From a virus, in the IMG/VR virus record IMGVR_UViG_3300049459_000229, positions 23,831-87,830 of that record: 64,000 nt of DNA; one strand, written 5' to 3'. The notes beneath the pieces were generated by a model. The model was not told the origin of the DNA, ran no database searches, and saw only the letters and a list, made by a program, of their open reading frames with translations. Below, one piece after another: positions 14,775 to 22,273 of the stretch; the stretch's first letter is position 1, and each line of letters opens with the position of its first letter. The translations under genes and the position numbers were made by a program.

Positions 14775-14961
14775 ACAGATTTCCCTCTGGACTGTCGTGA
14801 TCGTGTTCACCGATGGTCGCTACCAGTCCGATGTCTGGTCGTTCAGTGCCGGCGGCGCCCTGCAGCTAGGCCTGACCGATGCGCGTGGCATCGAGACCAT
14901 GCCGATCTTTTCTGGCGAGGTCCGTGAGGTCGCCATTACCTGGAAGGAGGCTCAAAAGTGA
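14767..14961 (+). CDS. hypothetical phage protein, 64 aa
   Basis: Beta-rich miniprotein (SLWTVVIVFTDGRYQSDVWS) with no motif. The start at 14767 follows AAGGAG at 14755-14760. Unrecognised. Confidence 0.66.
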   Translation: MPEQISLWTVVIVFTDGRYQSDVWSFSAGGALQLGLTDARGIETMPIFSGEVREVAITWKEAQK

Positions 14962-15227
14962 TGACCCTCTACGGTATGCGCATCCACGTGTCACCATTGA
15001 TTGTCGACCCGCCCAGGTTTGAGCTCAGCCCGCGGCTGCAGGAGATCCTCAACTACGGCGCCACGCCCGGCTACGTCCAAGGCTTCAACGACTGGTCGCG
15101 CAAATTCTTTGGCACCAACTATGAGGTCATCAAGGCTGGCGACGACCTCTTCATGTCCGAGGCCGGCTACCACGCGCTGCGCCTCAAACTTGAGAAGGAG
15201 GGCAAATGGCTCCCGCCATCCACCTGA
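14961..15227 (+). CDS. hypothetical phage protein, 88 aa
   Basis: Mixed alpha/beta protein with MTLYGMRIHVSPLIVDPPRF at the start and a basic helical C-terminus. GTG at 14958 is an alternative start one codon upstream; ATG at 14961 shares a base with the previous TGA. GGAAGGAGG at 14942-14950 is a strong ribosome site. Overlaps the next gene by 22 bases. Confidence 0.67.
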   Translation: MTLYGMRIHVSPLIVDPPRFELSPRLQEILNYGATPGYVQGFNDWSRKFFGTNYEVIKAGDDLFMSEAGYHALRLKLEKEGKWLPPST

Positions 15228-15889
15228 CCCGCGCATCCGCCAACGCCAAAACCGGCCCCATCCCCGTCTCCACTTCCTCCCGCGCTACCTGTCCCAGCAC
15301 CTGCTCCTTCAAGGGCGCCGGCTGCTATGCTGAGAACTTCCCGCTGTCTACCCACTGGAATGCCGTCACGGCTGGCCGCGGCCTGCCCTGGGCGGACTTC
15401 GTCGACGAGATCTCGCGGCTGAAGAAGGGCCAGCTGTGGCGCCACAACCAGGCAGGCGATCTTGCCGGCCAAGACGACGTCATCGACGTGGCAGCGTTGC
15501 GCCAGCTGACGCGTGCGAACCGCGGCAAGAAGGGCTTCACCTACACCCACTACCCGCCGACGCCGGCAAACCTGAAGGCGATCCGCGCCGCGGTGAAGGG
15601 CGGCTTTGCAGTCAACCTGTCGGCCGATTCGCTGCTTGACGCAGACCGGCTGGCTGTCCACGGCCTGCCGCTCGTGGTCGTGGTGCCGCCGGGCTGGCGG
15701 GAAGGGAAGACGCCGGCCGGTCACAAGGTCACGCTGTGCCCGGCCCAAACGATGGAGTACATGACCTGCGCGGTCTGCAAGTTGTGTGCAAACACCGAAC
15801 GCCATGCGATCGTGGCGTTCGAAGCGCACGGCGCGCGCCGGCGCACCGTGATTAAAATTATCGAGGAGAAGGCTACGGCCGAATCTTGA
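15206..15889 (+). CDS. two-cysteine-cluster phage protein (DUF7227-type), 227 aa
   Basis: The N-terminal cluster (SRATCPSTCSFKGAGCYAE, residues about 26-43) and the C-terminal cluster (CPAQTMEYMTCAVCKLCAN, residues about 175-195) hold at least seven cysteines spaced for metal or Fe-S binding. The order of conserved elements agrees with a family of phage proteins of unknown function that begins 'PVS.SSR.TCP..CP' and ends with a 'TCA.C.LCA' cluster followed by a small strand. A TIM-barrel-like, radical-SAM-like fold has been suggested for distant relatives (Gp37/Gp68-type), but the CxxxCxxC radical SAM motif is not clearly present. Its last 17 bases overlap the end of the convergent gene. Confidence 0.7.
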   Translation: MAPAIHLTRASANAKTGPIPVSTSSRATCPSTCSFKGAGCYAENFPLSTHWNAVTAGRGLPWADFVDEISRLKKGQLWRHNQAGDLAGQDDVIDVAALRQLTRANRGKKGFTYTHYPPTPANLKAIRAAVKGGFAVNLSADSLLDADRLAVHGLPLVVVVPPGWREGKTPAGHKVTLCPAQTMEYMTCAVCKLCANTERHAIVAFEAHGARRRTVIKIIEEKATAES

Positions 15890-16028
15890 TGAAGGCCTGC
15901 GGCGCCGCCGGCGGCTTTGCAGCCTCCAGTCGGGCGGCTTCGGCGGCGGCGACGGCGGCAGCTTCGGCGGCCGCCGTCTCCTCCAGCTTCTGGTTGGTCG
16001 CTTCCGCGAGTTTTTGCGCGTCGATCAT
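15873..16028 (-). CDS. Ala/Glu-rich small protein at end of tail-fibre operon, 51 aa
   Basis: Frame MIDAQKLAEATNQKLEETAA followed by an Ala/Glu helix and a Pro-containing tail. The start shares a base with the stop of the upstream tail gene (TGATG on the minus strand) and the stop lies inside the 3' end of the convergent plus-strand gene. Predicted single helix, perhaps an oligomerising peptide or a fibre chaperone; this is inference from position. Confidence 0.5.
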   Translation of the reverse strand: MIDAQKLAEATNQKLEETAAAEAAAVAAAEAARLEAAKPPAAPQAFIKIRP

Positions 16029-17266
16029 CAGTTGTCCGTTGCGGTGAAGTAGATGGTCCGGAATACCTGCTCGCCGGTGGCGAACGTCAGCGGCAGGGTA
16101 CAGGTGTTCGCGCCGGCGATATCGAGGCTGCCCAGCTTGACGATGCCGCTACCACCTTGCGTGATCGGCGCGGCCAGCGAGGTGACGCCGACCGGTGTCG
16201 GCGCCTGGACGGAAGCCAGCGTCGTGCTGCTGTACTCCAGGTCGCTCGAGACATCGATCGCGTAGAAGCGCTGATCGTCCGGATCCTTGGCGAAACTCCA
16301 CGACCTGTCATCGGCCAGCGCGAAGTGAATCGTGCGGTCGATCTGCTCGCCGTTGTTGAGCAGGATGCGCAGTGTGCAGTAGTTGTCGAAGCCGGTGGTC
16401 AGGTTCAGGCCGCCGATCTTTACCACGATCAGACCACCCTGTGGCGACGGGCCTTCCAGCAGCGTCACGCCGTTGGTCAAGGCGGTCACCGATTTGATCG
16501 TGGTGCCGCTGTCGGCAAGGTCGCGGGTCACATCGCCGATGTAGTAGAGCTTGTCGGCCGGGACCTTGTTGATGGTCCACTTCTTGTTCTTCAGGTAGGG
16601 ACCATTCGGCAGCAGCTTGGGCGAACTCTCGGTCCCGAACAAGACGACGCGCGAGCCGCCGGCGAAGACCGCGGTGCGGCTGGCCGGCACGACCACGCTG
16701 TTCGGGATCGAGCCGCTGGAGGCGGCGCCCGGCGAGAAGGCGCCTGCGCTGACCAGGGTTGCGCCTGGTGCGTTTGCGTTGACTGGTGCTGCGCCGCCGG
16801 TTGCGCCGCCGGCCGTGAATACCGGGCTGCTGGCCAAGGTCGCGCCTGGCGCGCTGGAGGACGCCGATGCTGCGCCGCGCGTCAACACCGACACGCTGGT
16901 CAGGGTCGCACCCGGCGCGCTGCCGGCGGCTGCACCGACTGTCATCACGATCGGTGCTGGCTCCGACAGGAACAGACCGGCGGCCGGACTGTACTTCTTG
17001 ACCTGCATGGTCGCGTTGTAGACACCGTCCGGCGCGCCGACAAAGCTGAGCGAGCCGTCCTCATAAACAGTCATCGTGCCCTGGCTTGGCCAGGCGGTCA
17101 TCGTGCCGCAGTAGCGCGTGCCGACCGGGTCGCCGGCCTCGACGTCGTTGTTCAGCGAGCCTGCCAGCGGGAAGCCTGTCGGCAGCTCCGACGCCAGCAT
17201 GCCGACGTATGGAATGCCGAGGACGACCTGTCCGCTGGCGGTTTTCTGGTTCAGGTTGCGCAGCAT
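16028..17266 (-). CDS. tail fibre or tail-tip protein with tandem repeats, 412 aa
   Basis: The N-terminal 100 residues are beta-rich. A low-complexity Ala/Gly/Ser stretch follows, with three near-copies of an APGATL-containing unit (residues about 115-185). Then come two tandem copies of a roughly 90-residue beta domain: the first runs from KKWTINKVPADKLYYIGDV and the second from RSWSFAKDPDDQRFYAIDVS, each ending in a strand with R-T-I-H/Y-F. The pattern fits an elongated virion appendage, likely a fibre or decoration protein. It is co-transcribed with the fibre genes upstream and its first base overlaps their stop. No enzyme motif is seen. Confidence 0.65.
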   Translation of the reverse strand: MLRNLNQKTASGQVVLGIPYVGMLASELPTGFPLAGSLNNDVEAGDPVGTRYCGTMTAWPSQGTMTVYEDGSLSFVGAPDGVYNATMQVKKYSPAAGLFLSEPAPIVMTVGAAAGSAPGATLTSVSVLTRGAASASSSAPGATLASSPVFTAGGATGGAAPVNANAPGATLVSAGAFSPGAASSGSIPNSVVVPASRTAVFAGGSRVVLFGTESSPKLLPNGPYLKNKKWTINKVPADKLYYIGDVTRDLADSGTTIKSVTALTNGVTLLEGPSPQGGLIVVKIGGLNLTTGFDNYCTLRILLNNGEQIDRTIHFALADDRSWSFAKDPDDQRFYAIDVSSDLEYSSTTLASVQAPTPVGVTSLAAPITQGGSGIVKLGSLDIAGANTCTLPLTFATGEQVFRTIYFTATDN

Positions 17267-19296
17267 TATGCAGACGTCCCAGGTTGGTAGGCGACGATGT
17301 CGGAAGCCCAGTCGGCGCCCAGCACGGCAGCGGTGCCGGCGCCAGCTCCCAGTGGGATGTTCGTCAGGTCGACGGTGCTGTCAGAATTTGCCAGCGAACT
17401 GCCAGGTGTGACAGTACCGACCGTCCCGATTCGGCTCTGGCGCCACTCCCACACGATCGTCGTGCCGGCCGCGACAAGCTGCCCAGCATTGTTGACCAGC
17501 GGCCCCATTTTGAAGCTGCCGGTGGCGGCCGTAATCGTCAGCGTGAACGCGTTCGAGTCGACGGTCTGGCCGGCGGTGTCGGTGGCGCGCACTTTCAGGC
17601 CTGACGTCGTCGCTATCGTCGACACGGTGCCGCTGATGACGCCGGTGCCGCTGTTGACGACAAGGCCACTCGGCCAGGCGACGCCAAGCGGACTTGCGCT
17701 GTAGGTCAGGGTGTCGGTGTCGCTGAACTGGCTGGCCACACTCACCGGTGTCAGGGCGACACCACTCTTGCCACTGATGTTGGCGATCGCACCCGGGAAG
17801 GTCGGCGCGGCGTTGCTTGCCGAGATCGTGATCGAGAAACTGTTCGAGTCCGCGGTGGCGCTGTTGGCATCCGTCGCCCGGATCACGATGCCAGTTTTTG
17901 TTTCGACCGTGGTCGGCGTGCCGCTGATGGCGCCAGTCGAGGTGTTCAGACTCAAGCCGGCCGGCAGCGTGCCTGCTTGCAGCGAGTAGGTGAACGGCGT
18001 GGCCGATCCGGTAAAGAACGTCGAGTTCGTGAAGCTGGCGGCGCTGCCGACGGCACCGGTGCGGTTCGGGATGGTGCCGCTGAAGGCGACAGGCGAGGCT
18101 GCGGGTGGCAGATACTCGTAGGGGCCGATATCCCAAGCGGCGCCGGCTGGCCGCGCGCGGCCATACGCGTCGTTTGCCGTGTAGGTCAGCTCTGCGCCGG
18201 TCAGAGTCTGGCCGACATCCTTGAGCGGCGAGGCGGCCGTCAGGCGGAAGTCGTGCGTGCCGTCGGACGCCACCTTGGCGTACACCGTATTGTCGTAAGC
18301 GATCGTGGTCCAGCCCGACTGGACACCGTCGGTGTACCCCTTGACGACGACGTGCGACAGCGCGTCCGTACTGACGGCCGAGCAGCCCATGACCGCCACG
18401 TTCTTGAAGGTGCTGCCCACGTAGGTGCACTGCAGGCCATTGGCCAGCTTCGTGCCGCCGGTGGCGGCGAACGTGGTGTTGTAGACTTTTACGGCGCTGT
18501 CGATGCGGGCGATGATCGCAGCCGAGTCGCCCTGGCTTGTGTTTTCGACCAGCGAGTTGGTCAGCGTGCCGCCTGCCATGTAGAGCACACCGCGCAGGCC
18601 CGAGTTGTTGCAGGTGCCTTCGAAGATGGCGCGATCCACCGAGTTGTTGGCCACCGAGCCCACCGCGGACTTGAACAGCGCGATGCCTGCTGTCGCGGAT
18701 CCGGAGTATTTCATCTGGATCTTTGAAAAGCGGAAGTAGTCGACTTGGACGTCGATCCCCAGGGTGGCTCCGCTGGTGATGTCGATGTACGCGTAGCTCG
18801 TGTCGAGACGGAGCGGGGTCGCATCAGGGGTGGTGCTGTCGAAGATGGACGCATTAGGCGCCGTGGTCAGCTCGTAGTAGCACGTCGCACTGGTGGTCTT
18901 GCCGCTGATGGTGTTGGTCGTGCTGCGAGGTACTCGCGTCTTCAGCATTTGACCCTGCCAGATCACTTGGCCGATGTTGACAGCGGCGCCGGATGCCGGG
19001 GCGCTGCTGAATGCCGCCGCGCTGCCATTCAGCGATCCGACAGTTGCCGTCTTGGTGGTGGCGTTGTAGGCGGTGATCAAGCGGGTCTCGCTCCCGATGG
19101 TCATCGTGTTGCCGACATAGGCGCCAGTCGTCGCCGAGGCCGTGCTGTCGAGCGGGATGACCGACGTGGTAGCGCCCGACAGTGCCGTCAGGTTGAGGTT
19201 GACGGTACAGTCCTTCGGGCCGGCCGCCGCCCACGCGATGTCGTCGGTGTAGTCGGCGCTGGTCGGGGCGATTGTTTTTACGACGGTCGTAACCAT
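17266..19296 (-). CDS. tail fibre protein with Ig-like (He_PIG-type) domains, 676 aa
   Basis: The N-terminal half is rich in Asn, Ser, Thr and Gly with short repeated strands (residues about 150-350), suggesting a beta-helix-like region. Two consecutive domains of the cadherin-like/He_PIG type follow (residues about 425-600): each contains 'TYS...LP.GL..N..TG.ISGTP' and ends in 'DSN.F.ITI'. These adhesion domains are common in phage fibres and bacterial surface proteins. The C-terminal 70 residues resemble the end of phage tail structural proteins. Its role in receptor binding is inferred from domain content and its place between an esterase-like gene and another fibre gene. Confidence 0.7.
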   Translation of the reverse strand: MVTTVVKTIAPTSADYTDDIAWAAAGPKDCTVNLNLTALSGATTSVIPLDSTASATTGAYVGNTMTIGSETRLITAYNATTKTATVGSLNGSAAAFSSAPASGAAVNIGQVIWQGQMLKTRVPRSTTNTISGKTTSATCYYELTTAPNASIFDSTTPDATPLRLDTSYAYIDITSGATLGIDVQVDYFRFSKIQMKYSGSATAGIALFKSAVGSVANNSVDRAIFEGTCNNSGLRGVLYMAGGTLTNSLVENTSQGDSAAIIARIDSAVKVYNTTFAATGGTKLANGLQCTYVGSTFKNVAVMGCSAVSTDALSHVVVKGYTDGVQSGWTTIAYDNTVYAKVASDGTHDFRLTAASPLKDVGQTLTGAELTYTANDAYGRARPAGAAWDIGPYEYLPPAASPVAFSGTIPNRTGAVGSAASFTNSTFFTGSATPFTYSLQAGTLPAGLSLNTSTGAISGTPTTVETKTGIVIRATDANSATADSNSFSITISASNAAPTFPGAIANISGKSGVALTPVSVASQFSDTDTLTYSASPLGVAWPSGLVVNSGTGVISGTVSTIATTSGLKVRATDTAGQTVDSNAFTLTITAATGSFKMGPLVNNAGQLVAAGTTIVWEWRQSRIGTVGTVTPGSSLANSDSTVDLTNIPLGAGAGTAAVLGADWASDIVAYQPGTSA

Positions 19297-19305
19297 GTCT
19301 GGCCT

Positions 19306-20829
19306 TTATGGGAACTGAACCGGAACCCAGGTGTTCGAGTTCGGGATGGTGATTGTTTTCGGGGTCTTGCTGCCGGTGTAGATTTCGCTGACCGGTGCGA
19401 CTGTGACCGTGCACGCGGCATCCTGCGGCCGGCGCGTCAAGGTGTACGCGGTGCCAGGCGCCGGCGCCGTCGAGAACGGCGCATCAACCGTCACCCGCTT
19501 GTACGAGCCTGCTGCTGTAGTGGCGCCTGCAGCGGACATGACCGTCTCCGCATCGTAGGTGGTGATAGTGCGGGTTTCACCGTTGATCGTGAGCGTGCTG
19601 CCGACGTAGATACCGTTGATCTCGCTTTCACCCTCTCCGGCGTTTCCGTAGGGGAAGGCGATGACCGTGGTGGTCGACAGGCCCGTGTAATTTCCTTGCG
19701 CGTCCTTCTTGCTGTTCGTGTACCCGACGTAGGTCCACGGCGTGACGCAGGTGACTTCGCACGACCAGCCGGTAGGCGTCTCCTGCACGTTGCGGAAGGT
19801 CAGGTCGATGTTGATGCCGCCCGCCTTGTGGACAGCCGGATCCTGGTCACGGCTGAAATTGCTGAAGCACGGCCAGCCAGTGCCGATCCGGAAGGTGCCG
19901 AACGGATAGCCGCGCAGGATTTCGACCAGGCGCGCTTCGCCGTGCTGGCCGTCATTCCAGTAATACGCAAATGCGCGCCCCGATTGGCGCAGGGCGGCGA
20001 TCATGGCGTCGCTCTCTGCCATGGTCGCGAAGTTGTCGTTGCGGCCCAGGCACCAGCCGATCCAACGAACCTTGTTGGCCTGGTTGGACACATAGGCAAT
20101 CGCGTTCAGGTAGTCCCACGACGAGCCACCGCCGTCTTCCGGCGCAAGCTGTGGGGCCGTAGCCTGGGTAAATGTCTGGTCGGTGCCATTCCACATGGCC
20201 AGGCCGATAGTCGACTTGCCGCCATTCCAGCGCGGGCGGTCCGGATACAGCGCGGCGAACAAGTCATAGAGGCGCAGGCCGAACGAAGCCGTGCCCCAAC
20301 CACCCATCGAGCCACCAGTCAGGCAGACGCCGAGCTTGTCGGCGATCGGCAGCGTATCGAGCGCGTACTTGTACATCGCTCTGTACCGCCGCTCCTCGAA
20401 CAGGTGCAGTTTCCCGTCGGGCATGACGAAGCCCATGTGGAAAGCCTCCTTCTTCGCGCTGGCATCGTTGTACCACTCATCGTTTGGCCGCAAGTTGATG
20501 CGGCTGTGGTCGTATGCGATGCAAGCACTAAAGCCGAAGACCTTGCGGTTGTCGTAGTCCCGGCCGCCGAAGGTCGGCGAGGTGCCGCCCATGGTCATGA
20601 AGCCGTCGACCGGTACGCGGAATTGGCGCCCGGTGGTGTAGTTGGGACCACCGGACCCATGCAACTCGACGACGAACGGCTTGGTGTTCCATTCGGTCGT
20701 GGTTGGGTAGCCGCCGGTGTCCGAAAACACCGTAACCTTGGTCGGATCGAAATAGATCGACGGGCCGGCGCGCCCCGCATAAATCGGCTGGCCGCTGGCG
20801 ACCGTATAGCTGTCAACTGGGCGCGTCAT
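19306..20829 (-). CDS. putative alpha/beta-hydrolase tail protein (esterase or depolymerase), 507 aa
   Basis: Residues about 90-330 have alpha/beta-hydrolase features. The oxyanion-region strand with an HGSGG loop comes early (VVELHGSGGPNY, near residue 55). The nucleophile elbow G-G-S-M-G-G-W-G has Ser near residue 173; Asp lies in GRNDNF near 263; His lies in NDGQHGEA near 295. The S-D-H order is that of the family. The C-terminal 150 residues are beta-rich and fibre-like. An esterase in a fibre operon is likely to trim host surface polysaccharide, for example by deacetylation, but the substrate is unknown. It is followed by a fibre gene after nine bases. Confidence 0.65.
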   Translation of the reverse strand: MTRPVDSYTVASGQPIYAGRAGPSIYFDPTKVTVFSDTGGYPTTTEWNTKPFVVELHGSGGPNYTTGRQFRVPVDGFMTMGGTSPTFGGRDYDNRKVFGFSACIAYDHSRINLRPNDEWYNDASAKKEAFHMGFVMPDGKLHLFEERRYRAMYKYALDTLPIADKLGVCLTGGSMGGWGTASFGLRLYDLFAALYPDRPRWNGGKSTIGLAMWNGTDQTFTQATAPQLAPEDGGGSSWDYLNAIAYVSNQANKVRWIGWCLGRNDNFATMAESDAMIAALRQSGRAFAYYWNDGQHGEARLVEILRGYPFGTFRIGTGWPCFSNFSRDQDPAVHKAGGINIDLTFRNVQETPTGWSCEVTCVTPWTYVGYTNSKKDAQGNYTGLSTTTVIAFPYGNAGEGESEINGIYVGSTLTINGETRTITTYDAETVMSAAGATTAAGSYKRVTVDAPFSTAPAPGTAYTLTRRPQDAACTVTVAPVSEIYTGSKTPKTITIPNSNTWVPVQFP

Positions 20830-20832
20830 GCT

Positions 20833-21255
20833 TTATGCCGGCGTCGGGAACGCGATCGAGCTGGCGGCCAGCGTGAAGGTGCCGGCGGTCGTGCTCACGT
20901 TAGAGCCGAAATCGTCGACGGCGATCAGCTCGTCGGTCGAGGACGCGCCGCCGCGCCGTTTGTAGTAGACGGCCTGGCGCGCGGTGATCGTGCTGTTCGG
21001 CCAGGTGACGGCGCCGAAGTTGATCGTGTTTTTGTGGTTGGTCGTGTCCTTGGCGAGGGTCACGGCGACCGGGATGCCGCCTGCGGCGTAACCGGTGCCT
21101 GATACTTCGCCGGTCACGCTCGAGCGGAAAGCATGGGTGCCTGCGTTCGGCGTGTAGGTGGCGTCGACCAGCATCACGTAGAAGGTGTCGGTATCGAGGT
21201 CGATGTTGCCGCGAAATACCTGATCGAGAAAGCTGTCGTAACCGGTCGAGGCCAT
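20833..21255 (-). CDS. putative tail or virion structural protein, 140 aa
   Basis: Start at ATG 21255 (MASTGYDSFLDQVFRGNIDL), chosen over further upstream in-frame starts because AGGAC precedes it (21259-21263) and the N-terminus resembles small phage head or tail proteins beginning 'MASTAYNSF..DL..GNIDL'. Later segments DTDTFYVMLVDATYTPNAG and TWPNSTITARQAVYYKR are also of that type. This is a common phage protein of uncertain role, sometimes in fibre operons. It is the first gene of the leftward fibre operon. Confidence 0.68.
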   Translation of the reverse strand: MASTGYDSFLDQVFRGNIDLDTDTFYVMLVDATYTPNAGTHAFRSSVTGEVSGTGYAAGGIPVAVTLAKDTTNHKNTINFGAVTWPNSTITARQAVYYKRRGGASSTDELIAVDDFGSNVSTTAGTFTLAASSIAFPTPA

Positions 21256-21275
21256 GGTAGGTCCTAAAAATGAGA

Positions 21276-21299
21276 TGCCAGAATGCAAGAATTCTGGCA
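21276..21299. repeat. 9-bp inverted repeat in divergent control region
   Basis: TGCCAGAAT (21276-21284) is repeated inverted as ATTCTGGCA (21291-21299) around a six-base loop. There is no adjacent T-tract close enough for a standard terminator in either direction, so an operator or an RNA hairpin in the leader of the fibre operon is more likely. Confidence 0.55.
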
Positions 21300-21355
21300 C
21301 GCTTCTTGCTGGATGTAAAGTAACGACAGGAGGTTGTTGACTAGAGAAAATTGTT

Positions 21356-21384
21356 TTGACACAAGACAGAAGTTTGCTTACCCT
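21356..21384 (+). promoter_or_regulatory. phage promoter P1 for the replication operon
   Basis: -35 TTGACA (21356-21361), 17-base spacer, -10 TACCCT (21379-21384). The -35 extends as TTGACACAAG, which it shares with sites at 29440, 42292 and 63436 (minus). The -10 is weak against the housekeeping consensus, so a second factor may help. The rdgC-like ATG is at 21419. Confidence 0.6.
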
Positions 21385-21418
21385 AATAATCCCTTTCCCA
21401 AGAGAATTCACCTACCCT

Positions 21419-22273
21419 ATGTGGCTCAAAAACGCAACCATCTTCGGCATCAGCCCGAAGGCGCAATTCCCTGTCGAGCAGCTTGAGGCTGCTCGTTTCG
21501 TTCCCGCTGGCGACCTGCAGCTGACCTCCAGCGGCTTCGTGCCGATTCAGGGCGAGCTGGCCTACAAGCAGGGCAAGCACACCTTGCTGCGCTTCATGAT
21601 GGAAAAGAAACACCTGCCGGGCTCGGCCGTGGCGGTGAAGCTGGAGGAGCGCTGCGCCGAGTTGGAAGATCAGCAGGGCTTTCGGCCGGGCAAGAAGGCG
21701 ATGAAGGAGCTCAAGGAGCAGGTCATCGACGAGCTGTTGCCGCGCGCGCTGTCGTCGCGCCGTTCGACCCTGGTCTGGATCGATCAGGACCAGCACCGCA
21801 TCGTGATCGATTCGACGTCGAATGCCGTGATCGATGAGGTCCTGCGCGTGCTGCGTAAGACTTATGAAGGCATCGACCTGGGTATCTGCGATGTCAGCTG
21901 GCCGCGCGCCAAGGTGCTGACCGAGTGGGCGATCGACAACGAGCCGGCTGACTTCACGGTCGACGACACGGCGGTGTTGGCCTACCCAGGTGAACGCGGC
22001 AAGGTTGTGAAGTTCGAACGCGCTGATCTGAGCCAGAAGGATGTGCAGCAGCATTTTGCCGCCGGCGCCATCGTGCAGTCGGTCGCCATGACCTTCGGCA
22101 GCCGCCTCTCGTTCGTCATGACCGACAACAACCAGATTCGCAAGATTAAGCCGCTAGACGTGCTGCAGGAAGGCCGCGACGCCGAGAAGGACGTCGACCG
22201 CTTCGCCGGCGACGTCGAGCTGATGACGCGCGAGCTGGGCGTGCTGTTCGATCGCCTGGTGCGGGAAGCATGA
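21419..22273 (+). CDS. rdgC: RdgC-like recombination-associated protein, 284 aa
   Basis: The start MWLKNATIFGIS matches the RdgC N-terminus ('MWFKNL.IYRL'), and the length (284 aa against about 300 for Escherichia coli RdgC), the basic helical centre and the VLFDRLVREA C-terminus fit the family. RdgC is a ring-forming double-stranded-DNA-binding protein that affects RecA loading and recombination. In a phage it could protect genome ends or favour recombination-dependent replication. It is the first gene after promoter P1, suggesting early expression. There is no clear ribosome site before the ATG. In-frame upstream ATGs would fall on the promoter -35. Confidence 0.75.
   Translation: MWLKNATIFGISPKAQFPVEQLEAARFVPAGDLQLTSSGFVPIQGELAYKQGKHTLLRFMMEKKHLPGSAVAVKLEERCAELEDQQGFRPGKKAMKELKEQVIDELLPRALSSRRSTLVWIDQDQHRIVIDSTSNAVIDEVLRVLRKTYEGIDLGICDVSWPRAKVLTEWAIDNEPADFTVDDTAVLAYPGERGKVVKFERADLSQKDVQQHFAAGAIVQSVAMTFGSRLSFVMTDNNQIRKIKPLDVLQEGRDAEKDVDRFAGDVELMTRELGVLFDRLVREA

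Larger units (their letters stand above)
21256..21418. promoter_or_regulatory. divergent control region between fibre and replication operons
   Basis: This 163-base AT-richer stretch separates the leftward fibre operon from the rightward replication operon. It holds an inverted repeat (21276-21299) and a rightward promoter (21356-21384). No minus-strand promoter resembling the shared phage motif is visible, and no gene fits. Confidence 0.65.

Noticed and set aside
15905-15935. GC-rich palindrome (GCCGCCGGCGGC) as terminator for the plus-strand array
   Set aside because: It lies inside the convergent gene's Ala-rich coding sequence and has only a TTT tract; such palindromes are frequent in this composition.
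21270-21323. 17-codon frame (MRCQNARILARF...) in the divergent control region
   Set aside because: It lies on an inverted repeat, lacks a ribosome site and has no overlap with a neighbour; probably part of the regulatory region.
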